DNA from: Trichobilharzia regenti | Lineage: Eukaryota > Platyhelminthes > Trematoda > Strigeidida > Schistosomatidae | Direction of reading: 5' to 3' | DNA length: 64,000 nucleotides | Assembly (NCBI GenBank): GCA_944472135.2 | Contig: OX235270.1 | Coordinates: 143,173,632 to 143,237,631 of the forward strand | Shown here: positions 23,366-34,930 of the stretch, piece after piece | How positions within the stretch are numbered: the first letter of the stretch is position 1 | Layout of the letters: every line of letters begins with the position of its first letter | Made by a program: the position numbers and the translations under genes | The notes under the pieces: generated by a model | Databases searched by the model: none | What the model was told of the DNA's origin: nothing | Seen by the model: only the letters and a program-made list of their open reading frames with translations

Positions 23366-24080
23366 AGTTAACAGGTGAGAAGATAAATTTAGGTCAAGTT
23401 AAAAGGACATATTGAAGGTCGAAATAACAGAGAAGATGGTTAAACGAAATAACAGACGTTATAGTACATCTACTCTGGATTTTAATTTTTTTTTGATTTA
23501 CAGCTTGATTCCACACTGTATTTTTGGTACAAGTGTGGAATTTTCAGCATGGATATCGGTAGCCCAAATTTTGCAGGCCGACCATAGATATCAGGTGTGC
23601 GCCGCCGTGGGCTCGAACCCCGCACCATGTGCATGGTCGGCGAGAGTCCTAACCACTGTGCCACCGACGCACATGGTACCAAAACAAAGTTCACCAGAAA
23701 ACGCTTAGTGTGATGGGGTGGTTTAAACTTCCTAATCACTAGTTAGGGCTTCCACAGACTTTAGGATGCGTTCTCCCCAAACACGTTTCATAGATAGGTT
23801 CAAAAGATGAGTAAACATCAATTTTATGTCCTGTCTCTATAATATGTTTCGCAATAGAGGAGCTAGGTCTCCTGTTCTCACCATTAATAGGTTCTATGGA
23901 TTCTATTTGCTTCTGGAGTCATTTAGGATAGTTTTTCACCTCTTAACATTCCAATAATTTCATATATACATTCATATGACAAGTTCGTGTGTGATCAGAT
24001 TGTTCGAAATGTGTTTCGCGAATACACAGTTCTCGATTCAGACAAATTGTGTCTTCTTATTGTTTTATCTAAATTCATAA
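23366..24080 (-). pseudogene. Penelope-like element fragment with nested SINE
   Basis: Nearly the same sequence as 34372-34930, from GGTCAAGTTAAAAGGACATA at the left to the tract with TCCTCCCCAAACACG-like sequence at the right. The minus strand of the other copy encodes the PLE endonuclease C-terminus (SSIAKHIIETGHKID). Here the frame is broken, and a SINE sits at 23485-23672. Confidence 0.65.
23485..23672 (-). mobile_element. SINE-A1 (tRNA head, unique tail), inserted in PLE
   Basis: Reverse complement of the element at 52153-52340, full length. It has the GTGCGTCGGTGGCACAGTGG head, GGTTCGAGCC B box, CGGCGCAC closing the acceptor stem, GGGCTACCGATATCCATGC body and the AAGCTGTAAATCAAAAAAAA tail. 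The homologous PLE copy at 34441-34500 lacks it, giving an empty-site comparison. Confidence 0.8.
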
Positions 24081-24389
24081 AGGGAACTAAGTTTTTTAAA
24101 TTAACTAGTAGATGTTAGTAACAAGATATCTAAGTCTTAAAGTAGGGGTAAAAGTCAATTACGGAATTCAAGATAAGTTGATTCTCAGACGTCAGCAACG
24201 AGTTATTACATAATCAGGAAATTTGTGAAACAGAGATGATGACTAAGAAGAATAGAATGACTCAGAAGAGCTACATAAAATACAAACAAGTTAATAGAAT
24301 TAGGTAGAATTATAAAAATTGTAAAAATGAACAAAGTCAAAAGATAGTTACAAGGCTAGGGGAAAAATCATTTTTAAAAACTTAATACC
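24081..24389. other. Unrecognised sequence
   Basis: Nothing recognised. Confidence 0.3.
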
Positions 24390-24530
24390 TCTTATGTAGT
24401 TGGCTATGACAAAGCAAGGGGCTGTACAAATTCCTTTTGAACACACAGATATGGCTTCTGTACGAGTGAAACTTTTACATGCAGCAGAGACAATCGGAAT
24501 TTATCTAAAATCACTCTTATTAAGTTAAAC
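24390..24530 (+). pseudogene. Penelope-like element C-terminal remnant
   Basis: Plus-strand frame with ASVRVKLLHAAETIGIYLKS, matching RIRLLQTAEAMAIHL at the end of the PLE at 13176. Very short. Confidence 0.5.
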
Positions 24531-25121
24531 ACTGCCTACAGCACAGACAATTATTATGAATAAATGCTCCGGAACAGTTCATTGTGACAGCAGAATTTTA
24601 CAAGAAACATTATTTAGTTGCTATAGGATTGAATGTTTTTCGCATACGCATAAGCGTACCTCTTACCTGATGTGTGACATGCATAACTGTAGAGCCTTAT
24701 CAGATAGTCTTCATAATGAATATTCCTCATCCAGTAATATGTGTGTTAATTATTATGTGTATCGCCAAACACACTAGATGTACATTTAACCAATTTTATG
24801 TTCTTTCTTCTGAAACACCTCTTTATTAAATACGTTTCAATACAACTCTTTGTTGGAGTTATTCTCACGGATTAATGACGTGGACCACTCATCTTTAAAC
24901 TGTGTCGTACATCATTTCTCATCCATAATGAAGCTAACTGGATGAACAGTGACAAAAGCAGTAAAGTGAAACGATATTTCGACTTTTGTTTTACAGTGTC
25001 GAAATGAAAAACCGCCAGTTCAGCGCTAAACACTTTCAAAAGATTGCTATATAATGTAAGACTTTGTTCAAACCACTAGCGAGTTTGCAAATGATTCAAA
25101 CGTGAAGATATGCCATCCCCC
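24531..25121. other. Unrecognised sequence
   Basis: Nothing recognised, including no EF-hand first exon. Confidence 0.35.
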
Positions 25122-25290
25122 TGTGCATCGGTGGCATAGCGCGTAGGACGCTCACCGACTATGCACATGGTTCGGAGTTTGAATCCCGGCCACCGGCGCA
25201 CTCCTTTACCTCGCTAAGCCAGAAAGGTTGGGCATGAGGCTAGCAACCCCAATAGCTTGGAACCTTATGTTCCACTGGGGAACTTGAAGG
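25122..25290 (+). repeat. SINE-A2
   Basis: tRNA-like head (GTGCATCGGTGGCATAGCGC ... GTTTGAATCC ... CCGGCGCAC), body CCTCGCTAAGCCAGAAAGG, and a LINE-like tail ACCTTATGTTCCACTGGGGA. The tail matches RTE LINE 3' ends in this window. Confidence 0.75.
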
Positions 25291-25332
25291 AAACAAATTC
25301 CATTCTCCACGTTTTATATCTGATATACGGTG

Positions 25333-25545
25333 TGCTTATGTGTTGGTGGTTCACTTGTGGAATACTCACTCGAGTTCGATTCCCGGCTGACGCTATCCTG
25401 AACCAATCTGTCACATGGTAGTCAACCTAGCAAAGAGGAAAGACTGAGCAGGAGGCTAGAAAACTCACAACCGCCTCTAAAATCTTAAAGCTGAAGCCTG
25501 TTACCCTTTGTCCCATTTGGAACACGAAGGAATGGGAAAGTGTCA
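25333..25545 (+). repeat. Diverged SINE-A2 relative
   Basis: Begins TGTGTTGGTGGTTCACTTG, has a B box GAGTTCGATTCCCG near 25373, then AGGAGGCTAGAAA, and a tail GAAGCCTGTTACCC followed by GGAACACGAAGG. Same layout as the preceding SINE, more diverged. Confidence 0.55.
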
Positions 25546-26131
25546 AAATTGAATTTAAGGAGTACTGTTAGCCGACAGCACGGTGACAGTTAATTCTATT
25601 CAATTCATATTAATTACCTGCTAATCCATCAATTAAAGTGTTTAACTCATGAAAAGCCCCATCTGTTTTTACAGCCTTCAGTGATTATTCTGTTTATTGA
25701 CGTTTTTAAAAAGCACAAGCACACCTACACCCACACAAAAACACACACACTTATAACGCCTATTTAGTGAACACCAAAGATTTCAGATAACCTTGAAGAA
25801 AACATTATTTTTTTCTCTTCTTCACGTGAGTCGTTTGTTCACAAAGGCACAGTAGTCAAAAGAGAAGCCGCGACGCCTACACTCTTTCCAGATAAGAATC
25901 AATACACTAAAGTGATAACAAAATAATTCTGAATATAAATAAATATACGATGTACACATAACGAATTTATCCTTATTATTACTGTTATGGTGATCACCTC
26001 CATTGTTATCCATTATTTCACATCCCTGAACTCTGATCCTACATATTCGATTCACCACGTTAATTGAAATGCCTATGACTAGTACTTCATTACGTAAATG
26101 CAACGTCTGATGAGAATTTACCGAAAATACG
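25546..26131. other. Unrecognised sequence
   Basis: Contains a short CA-rich run near 25715-25755. No gene seen. Confidence 0.35.
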
Positions 26132-26132
26132 T

Positions 26133-26161
<29 letters not shown>
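26132..26161. repeat. (TA)n microsatellite
   Basis: About 15 TA units, 116 bp before the orphan EF-hand exon. Confidence 0.9.
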
Positions 26162-26163
<2 letters not shown>

Positions 26164-26277
26164 TCTTAGATAATGACTAACCTCATGTTTACATTGAAGG
26201 TGGCAGACGAACTGTCTGTTTCATTAAGTTCCCCATGATTGTCTATATTAAATATTTTATGTATTTTATTTTTTTAG

Positions 26278-26364
26278 AGGCTAATGCAAAGACTTGATGT
26301 CAACTGGGACGGTACAATTACACTCTGCGAGTACAAACGTGCTATAAACTATGACGCTGAATAA
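26278..26364 (+). CDS. Orphan second exon of an EF-hand gene (copy 3)
   Basis: An 87-nt exon after an ATTTTTTTAG acceptor, in the same phase and of the same length as exon 2 of all other copies. It encodes 28 residues starting RLMQRL, then loop DVNWDGTITLCE with a full ligand set, then YKRAINYDAE and a stop. AATAAA follows at 26617. TITLCEY is closest to copy 4 (FITLCEY). I scanned 19570-26277 for a partner first exon (an LDxNxDG-type loop with a downstream GT) and found none. It may be a 3' alternative exon for copy 2, whose first exon (17294-17425) ends in compatible phase, or the remains of a gene whose first exon was deleted. Open frame and intact acceptor argue against long decay. Confidence 0.75.
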   Translation, partial: RLMQRLDVNWDGTITLCEYKRAINYDAE

Positions 26365-26622
26365 TACACAATTTTGAGGCTCGTTGTATGTAAATCAGCT
26401 GTAAATGATTTGTGTTACCCGGTGTGAAACATCCCAGTCATCAAATTTTCACGGAATTCATTTCATTACGATCTGCATTATTCAAGCAACCTTGTGCTTT
26501 TGTCTACACCACACACACATTTTTGTTTCATGTACACACTAGAACCTCAGTAACCAAAAAATATATAACGCCTTAACACTGAAATGTTGTAATCTTCAAG
26601 AATGACTACAGTGTTAAATAAA

Positions 26623-27784
26623 AGTTTTTTTTTTTTATAATGCTCTGATTGTTTTCAACAACACACTCATTGATTCCACTGGATAAAATTGGCGTTTATC
26701 GCAGACCTATTCACCGAATAACAGTATAAAATTTTTTTTGAACCTCATTGTTGTTATTACGGCAAATATTTCGAACAGAACTCATAAAATCGTGTGTATG
26801 ACTTCTTGATTGTGATTTTGTCTTGATTTCCTCTCCCTAATGATTCATCCTCAACATTCAGAAATGTGTACCAATTAGGGCGTTTTTCCATGATACATAT
26901 ATATCCGACTGTATGGCCTGTAATTGAGGTCTTTGAAAGAAAGTATGCATTGGTCCTCTGGGCAAATCTATTTTTCTCGTCTTACTCGAGAATAAATGAA
27001 CACATTTCATCGTATAAAGAAATATCACTCATATTCCTGATAGCTGCTTTTGAACTCTATATAACTTCGTCTGCTATGGACTGTTGTTTAATACAAGTGT
27101 AAGTGAAGCTTAGAAATCCGATATTAGTAACACTATGTAATGATGTCTTCCAGCCGTTTCTTAGGATAACTATGGCAATTAGACAAAAATATTCCAAATG
27201 TTAATTCTAGTCGAAATGAGGTGCGTGAGTTTGATGTGATTGCGGTCTACCAGCTCAGAGAAAAGTAACAAACACAGAAAACGAAATATGATGGTCCTTG
27301 AAAGTTTCCAGATGTACGTGTTATAACGTTTTGTTCATTAGAATGAGATTATATGTACCAATATCTTTCAATAATCCCGCTGTAACATATTCTCGAACAA
27401 AGACCAGACATTCATTCATTGAATCATCTGTCCATCTATTTCATCCTGCAGATCCATAAGTTAGCTTTTCTTTGGTATACTGTGATTTTATGTGTATAAA
27501 GTACCCATGTAAAGATGTAACTGAGAATACTGGGCCTTCCACCTACAATCAAAGCCTACTCTGAAAACACTGAATCTTACTTCAACTGGAAAGTTGATTA
27601 GCACTGTGACATTTTTTTATCGAGAAAAGCTATTTACTTAATCAAAATTAAGTAGTATAGATGAAAGTAGCCAATATCACTAACTAACTAAATACGTATT
27701 TTAATGGCTAAGGGAATCTATGGCATGTTATACTTGATTATTATTATTTGATTGGAAATTATTTAGTGACTAGTTTAATTTATC
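26623..27784. other. Gene-free stretch
   Basis: No supported gene. About 27225-27260 has a short match to the inverted repeat at 21338. The 78-codon frame at 26866 has no motif. Confidence 0.35.
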
Positions 27785-28205
27785 TAACCCTCTGTTTGGT
27801 GCAGACTGAATTATATCAGTCAAGTCTGCCATGTAACCACTATGTTAGGTAGCCTGATATCACGGTGCACTCAGAATTATTTTTATTAGATGGTTGGAAG
27901 AAATCGACAGGGAACCTTGGACCTAGGTTTCTAACTTGTTGGCACTCGTCAGCAAGGCCTACCTGCAATCTTAAAAGAACTCGTGTCTCTCCTGAGATTC
28001 ACTGTCATAATTACTTGACTGAAGGAATTTAGTATGTCACATGATAGCAGTTGCTAACTAGTATTCAGTCGAAGTAATTAATACAGTCCTACATAAGGTC
28101 AGTTGTGAGCCCCAGTAGTTCAGTGGTAATGCCCATGAGTGCAGCAATATGGTTTTAAACCATAGAGGGGATACGAGTGTCTTCAGGATTACAAGTGTGC
28201 TGTGC
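27785..28205. repeat. SINE-D, head-to-head inverted pair
   Basis: The left part (27785 to about 28000) is antisense, with TGGACCTAGGTTTCTAAC and CGTCAGCAAGGCCTACCTGC. The right part (28085-28200) is sense, with CAGTCCTACATAAGGTCAG, a Pol III A-box-like TTCAGTGGTAATG and a decayed B box. The better-preserved pair is at 61795-62440. Confidence 0.6.
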
Positions 28206-28239
28206 TGACAAGTGCCGAGACCATCCAATAATGATTATT

Positions 28240-28620
28240 ATTACTATAGTTCCTTTCTAGAGTTCTTAATGGAATATAGGGCTTCAGCAGCACATTTTTA
28301 TTAGATGCGATTCTCCAAGAACACTATCAATATATTCCATGCCTTCCAGCAAGCTTCAACTTCCTCTTCATACGGTCTCTTCATTTTCACTCTCGAATTC
28401 TAGACTCTTCGCTTCCCATTCGCATTCAACTCGATGGTCCTCCTAGCATGTGACATCAGTTGGATGTCTTCTAAGAGTAGGTCCAATCCATGGCCATTCT
28501 TTTCTGCGTAGCTGTTGGACAATAGGTACTTATTGAAACGATACGTTGTCATCATACACCTCATTGAAACGCTTGTCTAATCAAGGGTCTGCCTTGTACC
28601 TAAAAACTAAAATAGTTATG
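28240..28620 (-). pseudogene. RTE-type LINE 3' fragment
   Basis: In minus orientation it ends GTGCTGCTGAAGCCCTATAT, the same terminal block as the RTE LINE at 41803. The adjoining 200 bp match the non-coding and terminal coding parts at 7490-7760 and 30370-30560 (for example GACATCCAACTGATGTCACA). Confidence 0.5.
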
Positions 28621-28959
28621 CACTCAATGAGGTATGTTATTGAGAGCTTCATATTCTTGGAGGAATCCGTCGTTAATGGCAATCAGTGAGCACTTAATTA
28701 GTCAATTTCCTCAAGACTTTTGGGATAAATCTTCTTCCTTATAATAAATTCTTGAGTGGAGATGAGGATCATATTCGTATGAAAATCGGTATGTAAAAAT
28801 AGTAAAACCAACATATCATGTTGTGCGGTGAATAAACTTCAAAATTCTGTGGCGCTGGTTAGCGGTTTTGATTGGTTTCATGTTAGAGAATGCGTTGTTA
28901 TCAGTTAATAGAACCACAGAAAACTAGGTGTTCTATTCCTGTTGTTGATTGTCAAGAAT

Positions 28960-29075
28960 GTCATCTTGTAACCTGGAGGTCCTGAGAGAGATCCTCAATG
29001 AGGTCAGAGGTACGTATTGCTGAAGATTCTCTAACTAGGACGAAACGGCTCTGCAGTGACTCCTATTCCTCAAAA
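28960..29075 (+). repeat. Ribozyme-bearing SINE fragment
   Basis: Contains GTATTG, CTGAAGA, a TTC...GAC stem II, GAAAC and then CAGTGACTCC (29014-29061), the hammerhead-core order of SINE-B. The base at the cleavage triplet is changed (TG rather than TC), so it should be inactive. Confidence 0.5.
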
Positions 29076-29919
29076 GCTCTATAACCGATATAAATTTTGA
29101 ATTCGTTTTAAAAGAATGTCTACTACCGAATGTTCTCCTTCCTTTCAACACGCAATTAACTTGATCTAGCGGTAACAGCGTTTAGGTATCCAGCTTTTAT
29201 CTAGGTAATGTTCAAAATCTCATAGCTTAAGGGACCACCTCTCACCTGATCTTCTGCTTTAGGTCTGATCCAGTGGGCACTTGAGACGCTAAGAAGCTCT
29301 GTTCCTATGGTTTCCAGTGACCAAATTAGGTTCATACGCTATTCAGTCCATTCGGATTCTGCAGCACAGCTACACCACGGAAATGTTAATCAGGGATTTT
29401 CAGCTCCCCTAGATAGGCGTGTATGTCCGCTAGTCTGGTTGTAAGTGTTCGATGTTCGTATTCGCAATTTCACTTTTATGAGCAGCGCCAGCTTTACGTG
29501 AAGGAAGTGAATGGGATTTAATTTGTAGAGGTTACGAATATGAGGTCACATGGGAGCATCCCGAAAGGAAATCCAAAGTCTACCCAACCTCTCCTGTACC
29601 AGGCCGTTCATGGGAGCTATACAACGAAAGGCTTAAAGTAATTGAAACAGTTTACGAAACTTTCTTCTTCAGGTAAACAGAAACTCCCTTGCAAGTAGTG
29701 AAATAAAATAAAGGGTAAAAATTCACAAGATTAAAATTATTTGTCTACGAGACGGACCAAAATACGCTTGGGTTAGCAGTTAAGCATAATATGCAACTGT
29801 CACAGTGAAAGGATGCCAGTGCTACAAACTCGTTCTCGCAACCAAGCAGGACGGAAGTCAAGTGACCCATGATTCAGGTCGAATTTTTATTTTGCAAGTA
29901 TTGGTATTTTAGGGATTTG
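29076..29919. other. Unrecognised sequence
   Basis: No gene found. GC is a little higher than nearby, suggesting more unidentified repeats. Confidence 0.3.
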
Positions 29920-30335
29920 ATTGATTGGTTACAGGATTTCGTCATCAGCTGACATCGAATAGAGAACCACTGAAAAACCTGGAAGTACTGGACAGCTCTT
30001 TCGCTCTAGTTTGGGACTCTTAAGAGGTACGCATCCACCGGGGTTTGGACCCAGGACCTTCTGGTTACAAGGCGAGTTCGGTCGTAGACCATTAAGCCAC
30101 TGGGAACCGATCCAGTGACCAGTCCATGAATTCTAACTTCTACCAATTAACGACATAGCGCGACCATTTCGCAAAGTCTTGTAACCAAAAGGTCCTGGGT
30201 ACGAACCCCGGTGGGTGCGTACTACTGAAGGGTCCCAAACTAGGACAAAATAGCTGTCAAGTACTCCCAGGTGTTCCAGTGGTTCTTTAACTGATGTCAA
30301 CTCATGATGCAACCCTCCGTCTAATCAAATTCTTA
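29920..30335. repeat. SINE-B, head-to-head inverted pair
   Basis: Left copy antisense (29920 to about 30115): GGGGTTTGGACCCAGGACC is the B box reversed. Right copy sense (30178-30330): GGTCCTGGGTACGAACCCC B box, then GGTGGGTGCGTACTA, CTGAAGGGTCCCAAACTAGG and ACAAAATAGCTGTC. The right copy has AAAA instead of the hammerhead GAAA. Confidence 0.75.
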
Positions 30336-30349
30336 TCTATAATTCAGCG

Positions 30350-30562
30350 GTCAAACGTTCCGAGTCAAGTACAGGGCTTCAGTAGCACGCCTCCCAATAC
30401 ATTCCTTTCTCTGCAGTCGCTTTCAACTGACCCCATGACTGCTGACCTCCTGTTCATTTAACCTCCTCCATGTTGGCTCTAGATGCCCAGCATATCTCAC
30501 TCTATTCTGATTCCATTCAATGGCTACTCTGATATGTAATATCACCTGAAAGTCACCTCATA
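30350..30562 (-). pseudogene. RTE-type LINE 3' fragment
   Basis: Same terminal block in minus orientation (GTGCTACTGAAGCCCTGTAC) and same preceding sequence as 28240-28560. Confidence 0.5.
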
Positions 30563-31216
30563 GTGTGTGTCCAATTCATCTTCATTTCCATCTAAGCATA
30601 ATTTTTACTTGTATTGCTGAAGTTCAATTGCTATATAACCGAACTGAATGTGTTGGCTTTAATTTGTCATACTGTATACCACTTTTAAATACTATTCAGC
30701 AAGTAATCTACATAGACCCAGTTCTACTTGTATTACCTATCGGGACTACCATCTCAGGATTCAACTGTGATTTTCAGTCAGACTTTATGTTTGCCAAATA
30801 ATATCCCACATTGTATGTACCAACGAATTTTGTTATGTATGTATGAAGTGTGGCTTATGTGGTCTAGTAGACAAGGCTTTTGTGTGCCAGCAGTTTCACT
30901 GTAGTCAGAGAGATTAAATTACAGATATATTCGGATTTCGTGTCAACAATAAGCTGATCTTGATCTGACGTTCATGATATGAGGTTCCATTCTGAAATTC
31001 AGCTATTTACACTTTCCCAAAAATGTGAAATCAAGTATCCTATTACACAGCAGTCCACCATTAACTTGTACTGAAATTATCTGTGTTAACAATTTTATTT
31101 AGTTGCATCGATGTACAGAAATTTATTATTATTTGTCTTTTATTACAGGATCATCTCAGTTATTGACAAGCCGGATAGGGTTGTCAAAGCCAGGGTCGAA
31201 AAAGTAAGGCAGGCGT
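30563..31216. other. Unrecognised sequence
   Basis: Nothing recognised. Confidence 0.3.
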
Positions 31217-32430
31217 TCATTGTCTGTCTGTCAGTCTGGAATCAACATAGAGCTTGGCACCGAAGTGCACCAGTTCGAGTTGCCACGTTGCAAATAGCGC
31301 ACAAAGGTAGACAAGAAAATGAGTGAAGAGAATCAATAGAGTTTGACAAGTATAAGAGTGAAACAGAATGGATAATGGTAGAAAGGAATATGAAAGATTA
31401 CAGAGACTGAATACATCTGCGCTGGCCATTGACAACGATTTTGAGCCATGTCACCTATTGTCTCCAGCCATTGATTCCTAGAGTCCCGAGGGCCCCAACC
31501 CGGGAGTCTGCATCTCCCTACTTGACTCAGTTTAACTGTCAAGGATTTCATTGATTGAGGCCATGTTTTTGTTTGGCCACCACTTACTCTTTTCCAGCCT
31601 GCACCTATATCAGCTAGTAATGCCCGTCGGGGGAGGCGATGGCTGGGCAGGCATGCGCAGCACGTGACCTAGCCATCTCAACCTATGTAACTTTATAGCC
31701 TCGTCGATTGATTTTCCCCCTTTGCCCAACACTTTACGCCTAACGTCAGCATTACTTACCTTATTATACCACCTAACGTGAGACAGAGATCTCAGACATC
31801 TATGATCGAAAGCAGTCAACCTTTCCATGTCTTCAACTCGTATTGGCCATGTTTCAGAGCCATAGAGAAGGACGGAGCAAACTGCTGAGCAGTACACACG
31901 TCCCTTGGTTGATAGTCGGATGTCACGCCTATGCCAGAGATGGTGTAAGTTAGCGAAAGCAGGTCGAGCTTTTTGGATCCGTGCTGATATTTAGTCGCCG
32001 ATCAGTCCGTTGGTGCTGATACAACTTCCCAAATAGGTGAAGTGGTCAACATGTTCTATCACTTCACTCCCTATCACTAAGCTAGGAGTTGACGTAGTCC
32101 AGTCCTGTAGCAGCATCATACATTTTGCATACGAAGATTGCTGCTCTTCAATGTGTTCAGAAGACTCTGCATTCTGTCAGCATCCTCCCCTAACAGGACT
32201 ATGTCATCTGCATATTCTAGGTCTATAAAACTATTCCCTGGTAACAAGTCAATTCCTAAGTCGTTAAGTTCAGTTAAGGATACTTCCATTAGCAAATCTA
32301 CGATGAAGGCGTTCATTACTCTGAAATCAATGATGGCATCTACAGTACTTAACATCAGTAACCTGATTCAAAGTTCTAACACTGATTTCCAGTCACAGCT
32401 TCTGTACAGTTCAGGGTCTTGACTCACTCA
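31217..32430 (-). pseudogene. RTE-clade (SR2-like) LINE, RT and C-terminus
   Basis: Best RTE copy here. From right to left on the minus strand it shows FRVMNAFIVDLL, then LEYADDIVLLGEDADRMQ (RT motif C, catalytic ADD, about 32186-32236), then YCSAVCSVLLYGSETWPIR, FDHRCLRSLSHVRWYNKVSN, LHRLRWLGHVLRMP, and GPRDSRNQWLETIGDMAQNR near the end. This is the order of RTE-clade elements such as SR2. It is broken by frameshifts (between 32116 and 31897) and by a stop after TGITS. The 3' untranslated tail reaches about 31217. The motif A half and the endonuclease are absent. Confidence 0.75.
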
Positions 32431-33282
32431 ACACCAAAGACATTTCCAATGGGCTACTAAAGACTTTCATCAAAACCTGCCTTCGCTAATTTGACCAGAC
32501 AACCGAACAGAAAAGATAAGTAAAACGAAACTCTGCCAGTGAACCAGTCTACAATTCACCATCGAATAAACACGCAGCAGGAAATGAAAATAGATCGAAC
32601 ACGCGCTGAGAATATCGTTATATCACAAATTCTGATGGCAGATGAAAATGATACTAGCAAACATATTGTAACGGAGATGTACTGCTGACGCAAGAAATGA
32701 ATGATATGTTAAACATGTGCCTTATCGTTATACGCAAGTTGTAATACGTATTATAAAGTATATCATGACGTCTGCGCAGATAAATCAGCTGAGAAATTCT
32801 ACAAATACTTCTTTTACCATCTGACACTTGTATTGCATCATATCTTTCTCAAATATTAGCCAGTCGACTTCAACAAGTTGAAATCGATGAATCACATGGT
32901 TATTTTATACTTAACCAATCAGAAGCCGGGTTTTTCACCTACACAAGTTTTAGTAAACTATTGTACACTATAATATGCAGTAGAATACCACGTTTTAAAG
33001 TTTCTTAACAAATAGTCAAGGTCTTGTAAGTATATTGTTATTCTGTTAACGAGATAGTAGTATTGTGATACAGTGCGTAAATAATCCCATCAACATTTTC
33101 TAAAGAGGCTGACAAAGGGCATTATTCCATTCATCACTATGACTTTCAATCTTGGTTAACTTCACACTAAGATTAGCTCTCGTCAGTATATGTCTTCTAG
33201 CTTATTTTTTGTAGCTGACGTTCCTAAAACTGAAATTTTTATGCTAACTGCGTCATCCGACTTGCAGGTGAAGCTAAGTTGA
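32431..33282. other. Unrecognised sequence
   Basis: No gene or known repeat seen. Confidence 0.3.
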
Positions 33283-33444
33283 GAACTCTCTCCCTGCATC
33301 TCATCAGGTAGAACCAGAAATCAGTACAAAATAATATATGCTCGCACAACCAAGTATAGGAACTCAACGATACCATATTTGGCCCGTGTTCTAAGTGACA
33401 GAGACAATGTTAAGCGTGAAACCTATGACTTGCTTTGTTGTTAA
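33283..33444 (+). pseudogene. CR1/Jockey-like LINE, last 53 codons
   Basis: The frame from the stop at 33280-33282 to the stop at 33442-33444 reads ELSPCISSGRTRNQY, YARTTKYRNSTIPYLARVL and VKRETYDLL. That is over 75 percent identical by eye to the end of the 54345-55388 protein. 5'-truncated copy followed by an AT-rich tail and a long poly(T). Confidence 0.75.
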
Positions 33445-33625
33445 TAACATAATTTTGGCCCTTGTTTTTTCCCCCTTACACTCTCTTATTTGTACTCTAT
33501 AGTGAACAACCTTCTTAAACATACTTAGCTGCTTAAAATTATTATCATTGGCTTACATTTTTATTTTTTTTTCTTTTTATGGCTATTTCTTTTAAAACCT
33601 TTTTTTTTTTTCAATTAAAAAAAAT

Positions 33626-33628
<3 letters not shown>

Positions 33629-33674
<46 letters not shown>
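33629..33674. repeat. Poly(T) run of 46
   Basis: Uninterrupted T tract preceded by shorter T runs from 33563. Length may be an assembly estimate. Confidence 0.9.
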
Positions 33675-33680
<6 letters not shown>

Positions 33681-33789
33681 ACTAAATCCATTACTCAGAA
33701 AGTTTAGCACAACTAGTTTGAGTGTAGGTCAATACACGAATTGTCAACAGCACGTATCCACTTCGTTTTGTTATCAGAAGTCCTCCTTA

Positions 33790-34260
33790 GCTGGTTCAAC
33801 GATTGTCTATAGGTCCGCATCTCCCCCATAATACACTCCACCTTACGACCAACTCGTGGTCATCCATTCGGGTTCCGTTCGAGCGTGATGTCACCAAACA
33901 TTCTGCTCAGTGTGTTTTCAGTTCACTTATACTTCCTACTATATATATTTTTTGAGAAAGAGGTTCTTGATTGGTTTGTTCCCAGAGTTCCCTGTCGCTA
34001 ATTCTTTGTAGATACCTGATCTTCAATATCGAGCCAGCGAAGGCGGCTATTGATAACAGTCTGAAGTGGCCTGTTGGAAGTGCTCTTTGTGAAGCACCCG
34101 CCAAGTTTCTGACCTATATAGAAGGACCAACTGGCTTAACGTTGGTGCTGAAAATCTTAATTTCGTTCTTTGTGCTGAGTGCAGCAGATCTCCAAACTGA
34201 CTTCAAAGTGATGAAGGTCTGTCTTGCCGACTGCCGCGATACGTACGGCTGAGATTTGAC
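33790..34260 (-). pseudogene. RTE-type LINE C-terminal fragment
   Basis: In minus orientation: EIKIFSTNVKPV near 34175-34140, then HFRLLSIAAFAGSILKIRYL and RISDRELWEQTNQEPLS (34070-33950). ISD..LWE.TNQEP is the typical C-terminal helix region of one RTE family; compare RISDWEQTNKEPIA at 41521. Frameshifted. Confidence 0.6.
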
Positions 34261-34318
34261 CCACAGACTCATAAGGACTACTTTTAATGATAGTCGAATT
34301 AATTGAGGACGTTGGGGG

Positions 34319-34368
34319 CACAGCAGTTAGGACTCATGCCGACCATGCACATGGTCCGGGGTTCGATC
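34319..34368 (+). repeat. SINE-A head only
   Basis: GGGGGCACAGCAGTTAGGAC, GCCGACCATGCACATGGTCC and GGGGTTCGATCCCC: the tRNA-like half of SINE-A without body or tail. Confidence 0.6.
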
Positions 34369-34371
34369 CCC

Positions 34372-34930
34372 TGACAGGTGAGAAAATAAATTTAGGTCAA
34401 GTTAAAAGGACATATTAAAGGTCGAAATGACAGTGAAGATCACTACACCAAATAACAGAGGTTACAGTACATACACCCTGACTGGTATCAAAACAAAGTT
34501 TACCAGGAAAGGTTTAGTGTGATGACGAACTATTGCTTTGAACGCATGGAGGTGGTTTAAACTTTTGAACTGTTAGTTAAGACTTCCACAGACTTTAGGA
34601 TGCATCCTCCTCAAACACGTTTCATAGATAGGTACAAAAGATGAGTAAACATCAATTTTATGTCCTGTCTCTATAATATGTTTCGCAATAGAGGAGCTAG
34701 GTCTCCTGTTCTCACCATTAATAGGTTCTATGGATTCTATTTGCTTCTGGAGCCATTTAGGATAGTTTTTCACCTCTTAACTTTCCAATAATTTCATATA
34801 TACATTCATATGACAAGTTCATGTGTGATCAGATTGTTCGAAATGTGTTTCGCGAATACACAGTACACGATTCAGACAAAGTGTGTCTTCTTATTGCTTT
34901 CTCTAAATTCATAAAGGCAACTAACTGTTT
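34372..34930 (-). pseudogene. Penelope-like element, endonuclease C-terminus
   Basis: A minus-strand frame of 66 codons (34773-34573): YPKWLQKQIESIEP, SSSIAKHIIETGHKIDVYSS and CLRRMHPKVCGSLN. The HIIETGHKID block is the conserved end of the PLE GIY-YIG domain. Same family copy as 23366-24080 without the SINE, so it marks the pre-insertion state. Confidence 0.65.

Noticed and set aside
24556..24777. First exon for the orphan EF-hand exon
   Set aside because: The MNK start recalls copy 2, but no EF-hand loop or donor in the right phase follows.
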